Positions 1 to 6,315 of a DNA stretch of 40,076 nucleotides are shown here, in pieces. The notes beneath the pieces are model-generated. The model was not told where the DNA came from, did not search any database, and was given only the letters and a program-made list of their open reading frames with translations. The translations under genes were made by a program, and so were the position numbers. The first letter of the stretch is position 1, and the number at the start of each line of letters is the position of its first letter. Origin of the DNA: a virus. The stretch lies in IMG/VR virus record IMGVR_UViG_3300034104_006466, positions 1 through 40,076 of that record. One strand, given 5' to 3'.

Positions 1-294
1 TATGTGAATGGTAGACCAGACCATATGAAAGGACAACATGATGACCTTATTATGTCTTTGGCTATGGCGGTCTATGTTGCGGATTATTCATTTGCTCAGT
101 TACAAAAAGTTTCACAACAAGCAAAGGTTTTACTAGAATCATGGGAGGTTAAATCGTACGAACAACCAGCGACAACACATTTTAATCCCGCATTACCAAA
201 TACAAATTATAGAGAAAATCCTGCGTTTAGAAATCAACCTTCGTTAAACGATTATAAAGAATATTCATGGTTGTTTGGAAGTGGTAAGCGTTGA
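1..294 (+). CDS. 17: Terminase large subunit, C-terminal end (gp17-like), partial
   Basis: The reading frame is open from base 1 (TAT), so this is the 3' end of a gene that begins outside the window; the GTG at position 4 is probably internal. Terminase large subunits package phage DNA with an N-terminal ATPase and cut concatemers with a C-terminal RNase H-like nuclease. Near the start the protein reads KGQHDDLIMSLAMA, the HDD-hydrophobic segment expected around the last catalytic aspartate of the T4 gp17 nuclease domain. The final ~60 residues are a polar tail. The gene lies 29 nt before the portal gene. In T4, tail sheath (18) and tail tube (19) lie between 17 and 20; they are absent here. 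Confidence 0.85.
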   Translation, partial: YVNGRPDHMKGQHDDLIMSLAMAVYVADYSFAQLQKVSQQAKVLLESWEVKSYEQPATTHFNPALPNTNYRENPAFRNQPSLNDYKEYSWLFGSGKR

Positions 295-308
295 TTTAAT
301 TAGTCGAA

Positions 309-315
309 TATTTAT
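309..315 (+). promoter_or_regulatory. Putative late promoter motif TATTTAT before portal gene
   Basis: TATTTAT lies 8 nt upstream of the ATG at 324, in the short spacer after the terminase gene. The same heptamer in the same sense orientation precedes several other transcription-unit starts in this window. Assignment to the gp55-like sigma factor is inference. Confidence 0.35.
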
Positions 316-323
316 TGTTAATT

Positions 324-2168
324 ATGGAAAATAAAAATTTAACGATTTGGCAGAGATTATCTCAAAGTTTAGGGCCAAATTCTTTATTGGGTCAAGATTT
401 ACCAACATATACTTTTGATAAAAAAGAATTACTCAAGACCCAAAATAAAGACGAATATGAAAAACAAAAACTTCAAGCTCAACAAACATATTATCTTGTA
501 AGTCAATGGGCTAAAGTTGAAAATAATCTATACAATCAAGCGGTGTATTATGAACCAACAAGATTGGCTTCATATTATGATTTTGAAAGCATGGAATACA
601 CACCTGAAATTGCCTCAGCATTAGACACATACGCTGAAGAATCAACTACAGTTGATGAAAATGGATTTATGTTACAAATCTATTCGGACTCACCGAGGAT
701 TAAATCAATTTTAGCTGACTTGTTTAATAATGCTTTGGATATCAATACAAATTTACCTATGTGGACGCGTAATACCGCTAAGTATGGTGATAATTTTGTG
801 TTTTTGAAATTAGATCCTGAAAGAGGTGTTGTTGGGTGTCTACAGTTACCAAATATTGAGATAGAAAGGATCGAGGTTGGTATGAAAGGTAGAGCAACCT
901 CAGGTTTTGGGGCAGCACAATCATCAAGACCAGATGTGAAAAGTTTGACATTCACTTGGAAAAACAAACAACTTGATTTTAATAGTTGGGAAATCGCACA
1001 TTTTAGATTGTTGGGAGATGATCGTAAGTTACCATATGGTACATCGATGACTGAGAAGGCAAGAAGAATTTGGAAACAATTGGTGTTAGCTGAGGATGCG
1101 ATGTTAGTTTATAGGACCTCACGAGCACCTGAGAGAAGAGTTTTCAAAGTTTATGTCGGAAATATGGACGATGCTGATGTATATCCATATGTACAAAGAT
1201 TTGCACAACAATTCAAAAAAGACCAAATAGCTGACCCTAAAACGGGTAATGTCGATATGAGATTCAATCAAATGGCAGTTGACCAAGATTTCTTTATTCC
1301 TGTTAGAGACCCTGCAGCACCAACACCTATCGATACCTTAGCAGGGGCTCAAAATCTTTCTGAAATTGCTGATATCGAGTACATCCAGAAGAAACTTCTA
1401 ACTGCTTTAAGAATTCCTAAAGCATTTTTAGGATTTGAAGAACCCGTCGGAGATGGGAAAAATTTATCACTTCAAGATATTCGTTTTGCTAGAACGATCA
1501 ATCGTATTCAAAAATGTATGATTGCTGAACTAAATAAAATCGCAATAATTCATTTATTTCTTTTAGGGTTTGAGGATGAACTAGGTTCATTTCAATTGTC
1601 TTTGACCAATCCATCAAAACAAGCTGATTTACTTACTGTGGAAGTTTGGAAAGAAAAAATGTTATTGTATCGAGATGCCGTTACAAAAATTGAGGGAATT
1701 GCACCCGTGTCCACAGCTTGGGCTAAAAAACACATACTTGGTTTCTCTGACGATGAGATCAAATTGGATCTTAACCAACAAAGAATGGAGATCGCAGTTG
1801 CCGCTGAGTTAACAAATACTCCTAACGTTATTAATAGAACGGGTATATTCGATAATATTGATAAACTGTATAGTAAATCAATTTTAAGTGGTGATACCAC
1901 CACGAGTGGATCTGTTCCACCTGGTGGTGCAGAACCTTTACCATCTATGGGTGGTGAATTAGGCGGTATGGCACCTGGCCCTGGTGGTGAAACACTTCCT
2001 CCTCCTGAAGAACCGACATTGGCTCCTGAAAATACAAAGAAGTCCACAAATATTATTCTAGAAAGATTGGAAATCGAAGAAAAAAGTGAGATTGATTTTG
2101 ATAAAGGAGAAAAAATATTACAATCAATAAGTCAAGTGTTGGATAAATTGTCGGACGATAATATTTAA
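324..2168 (+). CDS. 20: Portal vertex protein (gp20-like)
   Basis: This is the T4-type portal, the dodecameric ring at one capsid vertex through which DNA is packaged and to which the tail attaches. The 614-residue product is longer than T4 gp20 (524). Most of the extra length is a Gly/Pro-rich segment around residues 530-575 (several GG and PPPEEP stretches) followed by an acidic C-terminal helix. Conserved portal-like stretches include EYTPEIASALDTYAEEST, WKQLVLAEDAMLVYRTSRAP and IEYIQKKLLTALRIPKAFLG. I chose ATG 324 over an in-frame TTG at 315 because it gives the normal N-terminus MENKNLTIWQRL. No Shine-Dalgarno is present upstream. It is followed 12 nt later by a helical protein gene, in the slot where T4 has the small core genes 67 and 68. 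Confidence 0.93.
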   Translation: MENKNLTIWQRLSQSLGPNSLLGQDLPTYTFDKKELLKTQNKDEYEKQKLQAQQTYYLVSQWAKVENNLYNQAVYYEPTRLASYYDFESMEYTPEIASALDTYAEESTTVDENGFMLQIYSDSPRIKSILADLFNNALDINTNLPMWTRNTAKYGDNFVFLKLDPERGVVGCLQLPNIEIERIEVGMKGRATSGFGAAQSSRPDVKSLTFTWKNKQLDFNSWEIAHFRLLGDDRKLPYGTSMTEKARRIWKQLVLAEDAMLVYRTSRAPERRVFKVYVGNMDDADVYPYVQRFAQQFKKDQIADPKTGNVDMRFNQMAVDQDFFIPVRDPAAPTPIDTLAGAQNLSEIADIEYIQKKLLTALRIPKAFLGFEEPVGDGKNLSLQDIRFARTINRIQKCMIAELNKIAIIHLFLLGFEDELGSFQLSLTNPSKQADLLTVEVWKEKMLLYRDAVTKIEGIAPVSTAWAKKHILGFSDDEIKLDLNQQRMEIAVAAELTNTPNVINRTGIFDNIDKLYSKSILSGDTTTSGSVPPGGAEPLPSMGGELGGMAPGPGGETLPPPEEPTLAPENTKKSTNIILERLEIEEKSEIDFDKGEKILQSISQVLDKLSDDNI

Positions 2169-2180
2169 TAAATAAACATT

Positions 2181-2882
2181 ATGAAATTCGGAGAACTTTT
2201 TTCATCAATAGAAGATCATCTAATCTCGTCATACCAAAATGGTATTTTCGAACAGGAGATTAAAAAATTCAAGAAATTGGTTCTTGAAAATAAAGATTTA
2301 ACTTCTGTATTTTATCACTATCAATCATTAAAAAACACAAGGTCTTTAGATAAGGACACTGCTGAAATTTTTATTCAAGAATCTGTAAAACAGATTGAAG
2401 AAAATAAAAAATCGGTGAAGAAAAAATTGGCAGAATTTTGGGTTAAAGAAATCAAAACTGATAACATATACGAGGATATTGATAATTTAATTTACCCTGA
2501 TTTCACAAATTTGGTGGAGTGTGCACACTCTAAAAAAAGGTTAATTAATCAACTTTCAGAAGATACAGAAAAGAAAGAAAATATCAATTTACCAATTAAT
2601 TCTATTCTGAAGATAGCAAATAGTACCGCATCTAATTATATTTCGAATTTAGATGAAAATACTCAAAAAGAGTTGATGAGTATTTTGACAGAGAGTGAAG
2701 AAACTCTTCAAAAAAAATATGACGAAGTCAAAACCAATACTATCAATAAATTACTAGACATCTCAAAAGAAAATACTGAAGACATTTCTTCAAAAATTCA
2801 AGAAACCATCAGTACCATTGAGAAAGAAACTTTTGATAGGATTAACTTTGTTAGGTTAAAAAACCTATACGAGAGCTTGTAA
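2181..2882 (+). CDS. Uncharacterised helical protein between portal and protease
   Basis: I do not recognise a family. The 233-residue product is strongly charged (Lys/Glu-rich), almost devoid of Gly and Pro, and looks helical throughout, with coiled-coil-like heptads from about residue 140 to the end. Its position between the gp20- and gp21-like genes matches that of the T4 prohead core genes 67 and 68, so a role in the prohead core is plausible by synteny only. The start ATG follows an A/T leader (ATAAATAAACATT) without a Shine-Dalgarno. The gene ends two bases before the stop of the convergent bS21 gene, with no hairpin terminator visible between them. Confidence 0.7.
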   Translation: MKFGELFSSIEDHLISSYQNGIFEQEIKKFKKLVLENKDLTSVFYHYQSLKNTRSLDKDTAEIFIQESVKQIEENKKSVKKKLAEFWVKEIKTDNIYEDIDNLIYPDFTNLVECAHSKKRLINQLSEDTEKKENINLPINSILKIANSTASNYISNLDENTQKELMSILTESEETLQKKYDEVKTNTINKLLDISKENTEDISSKIQETISTIEKETFDRINFVRLKNLYESL

Positions 2883-2884
2883 AT

Positions 2885-3076
2885 TTACCCCTCAGAACTA
2901 CGTTTTTTTTGTATAAACTGAGCTTTTAGAATTTCTTTCCTTCTTTTTTGAGATTTACTTTCATGAGATAATCTTGACAAAAGAATTTCATTCTGTTTGG
3001 TTCTGATTATTTTTCCTTTCAATAATTTGAGACTTTTGTCGAGATTCGACGTACCATTAATTTTTATTATTATCAT
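2885..3076 (-). CDS. rpsU: Phage-encoded ribosomal protein bS21
   Basis: The 63-residue basic protein has the length and layout of bS21, a small-subunit protein that sits on the platform near the 3' end of 16S rRNA and the anti-Shine-Dalgarno. The N-terminus (MIIIKINGTSNLDKSLKLLK) matches the bS21 opening strand, the 'x-(I/L)-(D/E)-(K/R)-A-L-K' helix and the following lysine-rich helix. The second half has the KRRKEILKAQFIQKKR pattern, close to the family's basic R-R/K-x-x-I-x-K-A-x-(Y/F) helix. Position 54 is Phe where, from memory, Bacteroidota proteins usually have Tyr. The gene is on the minus strand inside an otherwise plus-strand head module, convergent with the helical gene at 2181-2882 and divergent from 3174. 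No TATTTAT motif precedes it, so it may be expressed at another time. The family call is from memory. Confidence 0.8.
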   Translation of the reverse strand: MIIIKINGTSNLDKSLKLLKGKIIRTKQNEILLSRLSHESKSQKRRKEILKAQFIQKKRSSEG

Positions 3077-3173
3077 ATCAACTAATTATATTAATTATGG
3101 AAAAAATTTGATTTATATCAATATTATAACTATTTTTTTGAAAAAAAATAAACCATTGTTATTATGTTAATTA

Positions 3174-3623
3174 ATGAAAAAAGGCAAAACGTGTAAATTA
3201 AATGGATTTACAAGATTAAAAAGTACGTACGGTACAGTGGATTCAAGAACATTTAAATCATTGTATTTGAATATCCAAAGTTGGGTAACACCCAAAAAAA
3301 ATGTTGAAAATTGGTCGAGAGTCATAAACATATTAAATAGAGAAATCAAAGAAACCATAGGTGATTTTTTAGATCTTAATTTATTTCAATCTACATTCAT
3401 TTGTGATTTAGATCTTAGAACTAGTGGTCTTGTTATGGGTAAAAAAAGTTTTATGAATTTAGAAATAACTTTTTTCGTAAATAAAAATGTTGAGTTTAAA
3501 TCTCTGATCTTAAAAAAACATTTGCAAGATATAACTTCTTTTATAAATTCCCATAATTTTTCTCAAAATATTTATTTCGATTTTGAAAAAACAAAAAAAA
3601 CAAAAACAATCGAAACTACCTAA
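3174..3623 (+). CDS. Uncharacterised 149-residue protein
   Basis: No family recognised. The product is basic, begins MKKGKTCKLNGFTRLKSTYG and has a mixed alpha/beta pattern: an amphipathic central helix (about residues 40-65), two hydrophobic strands (TFICDLDLR, NLEITFFVN) and a Lys/Thr-rich tail. The gene lies upstream of the prohead protease with a 20-nt gap, and its 5' side is the 97-nt spacer shared with the divergent bS21 gene. That spacer is A/T-rich and holds no clear hairpin or TATTTAT. The start follows TTAATTA, with no Shine-Dalgarno. Antisense reading frames over this gene look like shadows. Confidence 0.6.
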   Translation: MKKGKTCKLNGFTRLKSTYGTVDSRTFKSLYLNIQSWVTPKKNVENWSRVINILNREIKETIGDFLDLNLFQSTFICDLDLRTSGLVMGKKSFMNLEITFFVNKNVEFKSLILKKHLQDITSFINSHNFSQNIYFDFEKTKKTKTIETT

Positions 3624-3630
3624 TATTTAT
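3624..3630 (+). promoter_or_regulatory. Putative late promoter motif TATTTAT before protease gene
   Basis: TATTTAT is followed directly by TATAAATTTTTT and the ATG at 3644 (13-nt spacing). It fills the 20-nt gap between two plus-strand genes. It is one of eight sense-oriented copies ahead of likely transcription-unit starts. Confidence 0.38.
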
Positions 3631-3643
3631 TTATAAATTTTTT

Positions 3644-4375
3644 ATGAAAATATTAGGACCAAACGAAGTGGGAAAAGGTATCTTGATTGAGATGGACGCA
3701 GGATTTGTGTCTGCCACAGATCACAGAAACATAAAAGTTTTGGAAGAACAAAAAACTCAATTAGATTATTCGAAACCTTTTGAATTTTATGCTGTATTAC
3801 AAAAATATAATACACCAAATAGAAATGGTAGAATTTATCCAGAACAAATTCTTAAAAGAGAAGCTGAGAACTACAAAAAATTAATTAAGAAAGGAGTTGC
3901 ACTATCTGAATTAAACCATCCAGAGTCTTCATTGATTGATTTAGACCGAGTATCTCACATAATTAGTGACTTATGGTGGGAAGGTCAAATGTTACTTGGA
4001 AAACTAAAACTTTTAACGTCACCTGGATTTCATGAGAGGGGGATAGTATCAACCAAGGGAGATCAAGCAGCAAATTTACTAAGACAAGGAGTAACTTTAG
4101 GAATATCATCTAGGGGTGTTGGGTCTCTGAAAAAAGTTGGAGAACAAAACGAAGTTCAAAAGGATTTTGAATTAATATGTTTCGACTTAGTTTCTTCACC
4201 TTCCACACCAGGAGCTTATTTGTTCTCAAACATTGACGATCGACATTCATTCGATGAAAATATCGAAGAAGAAAAAAAATTAAGACAGATATCGTCAGAA
4301 TCCACTGAAAACACAAATCCTATGAATCGGTCTATTGACTTGATGAATAAATTGAATAACTTTTTAAGAAAATAA
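3644..4375 (+). CDS. 21: Prohead core protease (gp21-like, S78 type)
   Basis: This serine protease matures the T4-type prohead by cutting scaffold and capsid proteins at (L/I)-x-E sites. The 243-residue product, similar in size to T4 gp21 (212), carries the expected motifs. There is a conserved N-terminal segment KYNTPNRNGRIYPE, the catalytic His in SELNHPES (His92), and the nucleophile Ser in LGISSRGVGS (Ser155/156). The window also contains a fitting substrate site in the capsid protein (LINE/A). The gene is followed 3 nt later by a DUF4494-like gene. Confidence 0.93.
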   Translation: MKILGPNEVGKGILIEMDAGFVSATDHRNIKVLEEQKTQLDYSKPFEFYAVLQKYNTPNRNGRIYPEQILKREAENYKKLIKKGVALSELNHPESSLIDLDRVSHIISDLWWEGQMLLGKLKLLTSPGFHERGIVSTKGDQAANLLRQGVTLGISSRGVGSLKKVGEQNEVQKDFELICFDLVSSPSTPGAYLFSNIDDRHSFDENIEEEKKLRQISSESTENTNPMNRSIDLMNKLNNFLRK

Positions 4376-4378
4376 TTT

Positions 4379-4591
4379 ATGGAAGATTCTAAATATTTTG
4401 TATGTAAAGTACAATACGATCTACCTGATGAAAATTCAGGTAAGATCAAAAAAATCACTGAAATGAAATTGGTACGAGCAATTTCAGTTACTGATGTCGA
4501 GGCAAAAGTAACTGGAAAGTATCAAGGCTTTCAACATGATTGGCGAATAACGTCAGTGATTGAAAGTAAAATCGATGAAGTGATCGAGTAA
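4379..4591 (+). CDS. Small DUF4494-like protein
   Basis: The 70-residue product opens with a pattern I associate with DUF4494, a small family of unknown function common in Bacteroidota and their phages: a short Y/F-x-C-K-V-x-Y strand (FVCKVQYD), a basic turn (GKIKKITEMKLV) and an A-x-S-x-x-(D/E)-x-E-A helix entry (AISVTDVEAKV). The C-terminus WRITSVIESKIDEVIE fits an 'x-I-x-S-I-x-x-(S/T)-(K/R)-I' ending. It lies 3 nt after the protease gene and is directly followed by a strong intrinsic terminator, so it closes that transcription unit. The family call is from memory; the gene itself is well supported by spacing and codon pattern. Confidence 0.6.
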   Translation: MEDSKYFVCKVQYDLPDENSGKIKKITEMKLVRAISVTDVEAKVTGKYQGFQHDWRITSVIESKIDEVIE

Positions 4592-4596
4592 AAATG

Positions 4597-4625
4597 AACC
4601 CCACCAAAGAGTGGGGTTTTTTTTT
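4597..4625 (+). terminator. Rho-independent terminator after the protease/DUF4494-like unit
   Basis: A perfect 8-bp stem, AACCCCAC (4597-4604) with GTGGGGTT (4611-4618), encloses a 6-nt loop and runs into a 9-nt T tract (4617-4625). It separates the protease unit from the scaffold/capsid unit, which has its own upstream motif at 4682. Confidence 0.9.
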
Positions 4626-4681
4626 GTTTAATTTTTTTACAATAAAAATTGTAAAAATCAATATTTTTTGCGCTATGGATA

Positions 4682-4688
4682 TATTTAT
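4682..4688 (+). promoter_or_regulatory. Putative late promoter motif TATTTAT before scaffold/capsid genes
   Basis: TATTTAT (continuing TATTTATA) lies 20 nt before the scaffold ATG at 4709, just downstream of the intrinsic terminator at 4597-4625. A new start is needed here if the terminator is efficient, which makes this the best supported copy of the motif. Confidence 0.45.
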
Positions 4689-4708
4689 ATGGAAAAATTT
4701 AATATTTT

Positions 4709-6295
4709 ATGGCAGACAAAAAGTCATTAGTAGAAGAAGCTCTTCTTCAGATGAAAAATCTAGAAGATGTTGTAACTGAAAACGCAAAAGGAATACTTGC
4801 TTCAACAATGAAGGAAGAAATCTCTGAGCTAGTAAAAGAGTCGTTAAAGACTAAAAATAAACTAAAAGAACAAGCTGAACCTGAAATAGATTCTGAAGAT
4901 GAAATGGATATGGATTCTGAAGATGAAATGGATATGGATTCTGAAGATGATATGGATATGGACTCTGAAGATGATATGGATATGGACTCTGAAGATGAAA
5001 TGGATATGGACTCTGAAGATGAAATGGATATGGACTCTGAAGATGAAATGGACATGGATTCTGACGAATTAGATATTGACATTGAAGATGAAGATGTTGT
5101 AGAAATCCCTGATGACGCATCGATGGAAGACGTATTAAGTGTTTTCAAAAAAATGGGTCCATCTGATAGAATTATCGTGAAAAAAGAAGGTGATAAAATT
5201 CACCTTGATGACGAAGAAGAAGATGTAGAATATATCATCTCAACAAACGAATCTATTACCGAAAAAATGTCCGATTCCCAAATGGACCAAATCATGAATG
5301 ATATTTTCTCAGAAGAAATGGATGAGGAAATGGATGAAGAAATGGATGAAGAAATGGATGAGGAAATGGATGAGGTTGTGTATGAAATTTCTATGGATGA
5401 GGAAGACACAGATGATGAAATCGATGAAGAAGATATGGAGGAATCTATGCATGAATCAAAAAGTGGTATGAAACCAATAATGTTTTCAAATTGGAAAGCA
5501 GGCAAACCATTAGGTTCAAAAGCCGAAACCAAAGAATCTACAACTACAAAACCAAAAGAAAAAGAAAAAGAAAAAGTTGAAACTGGTAAAGATAAAAAAC
5601 GCAGTCCTTTCCATAGACCAGGTGAAAAAACAGCCCCTAAAGCTAAAAAAACTGAAACAAAAGAGGGTATTGGAAAAATACAACCTACAGGAAAAGCTAA
5701 AGGTACTAGAATGAATCTTTCTCCCAAGAAATTTGAATATAAGGAAGGTAAGAAACATGACATTTCTGCTGTGGAAAACAGAATCGCCGGAGCTTTCTCA
5801 AAAGGTGAAACTAAAGAAGCTGCTAGAACACTAAGTAACGGAACTAGAAATTACGGACTGAGAAAAGGTTTACCAAAAGCTAAAGTAATCCCGAATTCGG
5901 CAGTGAGCGAAGAAGTTCAATCTCTAAGACAGAAGAATGTTGAGTATCAAAAAGCTTTGAATGTCTTCAGAGAAAAACTTAACGAGGTTGCTGTTTTCAA
6001 TTCCAATTTGGCTTATGCAACTAGATTGTTCACAGAACATCCTACTTCAAAACAAGAAAAAATTAACATTCTTAGAAGGTTTGATGATGTTGAATCAATC
6101 AAAGAATCCAAAAATCTTTACAATTCAATTAAAAACGAATTAACAAATTCCTCGAAAAATGTTGTGACTGAATATATGGAAAAAATCGAAAAAACACACA
6201 CCTCAGGTTCTTCACAAAATTTAATCGAATCAAAAACTTATGAAAATCCTCAGTTCTTGAGAATGAAGGATATCATGCAAAAAATAAACAAATAA
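4709..6295 (+). CDS. Prohead scaffold / core protein (gp22 position)
   Basis: The 528-residue acidic protein lies between protease and major capsid genes, the position of the T4 scaffold gene 22 (269 residues), so it probably forms the internal core on which the prohead shell assembles. Layout: an N-terminal helix (1-50); seven tandem 8-residue repeats of the type DSEDEMDM (about 61-116); an acidic segment with five EEMD repeats (about 202-221); a basic Lys/Thr/Pro-rich middle (about 250-400); and a C-terminal helical region with coiled-coil character (about 395-528). The last residues (MKDIMQKINK) are short, basic and helical. Little primary similarity to gp22 is visible, so the assignment rests on position and composition. 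It is co-transcribed with the capsid gene (20-nt gap). Confidence 0.8.
   Translation: MADKKSLVEEALLQMKNLEDVVTENAKGILASTMKEEISELVKESLKTKNKLKEQAEPEIDSEDEMDMDSEDEMDMDSEDDMDMDSEDDMDMDSEDEMDMDSEDEMDMDSEDEMDMDSDELDIDIEDEDVVEIPDDASMEDVLSVFKKMGPSDRIIVKKEGDKIHLDDEEEDVEYIISTNESITEKMSDSQMDQIMNDIFSEEMDEEMDEEMDEEMDEEMDEVVYEISMDEEDTDDEIDEEDMEESMHESKSGMKPIMFSNWKAGKPLGSKAETKESTTTKPKEKEKEKVETGKDKKRSPFHRPGEKTAPKAKKTETKEGIGKIQPTGKAKGTRMNLSPKKFEYKEGKKHDISAVENRIAGAFSKGETKEAARTLSNGTRNYGLRKGLPKAKVIPNSAVSEEVQSLRQKNVEYQKALNVFREKLNEVAVFNSNLAYATRLFTEHPTSKQEKINILRRFDDVESIKESKNLYNSIKNELTNSSKNVVTEYMEKIEKTHTSGSSQNLIESKTYENPQFLRMKDIMQKINK
4889..5056 (+). repeat. Seven tandem 24-bp repeats coding DSED(E/D)MDM
   Basis: Seven consecutive in-frame 24-bp units of the form GAYTCTGAAGATGAWATGGA (first 20 bases) encode an acidic octapeptide array. 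Units differ mostly at third codon positions, with two consecutive copies carrying Asp for Glu. In-frame copy number could change by slippage or recombination. Confidence 0.95.
5312..5371 (+). repeat. Five tandem 12-bp repeats coding EEMD
   Basis: Five in-frame copies of GARGAAATGGAT encode EEMD repeats, a second acidic array in the same scaffold gene with a unit length different from the first. Confidence 0.95.
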
Positions 6296-6315
6296 ACAAA
6301 ACTAAATAAAAAAAA

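Noticed and set aside
1592-2047. Minus-strand frame over the portal C-terminus
   Set aside because: Shadow of the Gly/Pro-rich portal tail; no conserved features.
3167-3358. Minus-strand frame over the gene at 3174
   Set aside because: Shadow frame, with no support from spacing or composition.
4594-4779. Short plus-strand frame through the terminator and scaffold start
   Set aside because: It crosses the intrinsic terminator and the scaffold start in another frame.
4747-5148. Minus-strand open frames over the scaffold repeats, rich in Ser/Ile
   Set aside because: They are the antisense of the acidic repeats and have the same periodicity; no start signal and no independent support.
5200-5763. 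Minus-strand frame of 187 codons in the scaffold gene
   Set aside because: Low-complexity Ser/Phe shadow of the Glu/Lys-rich plus-strand frame.
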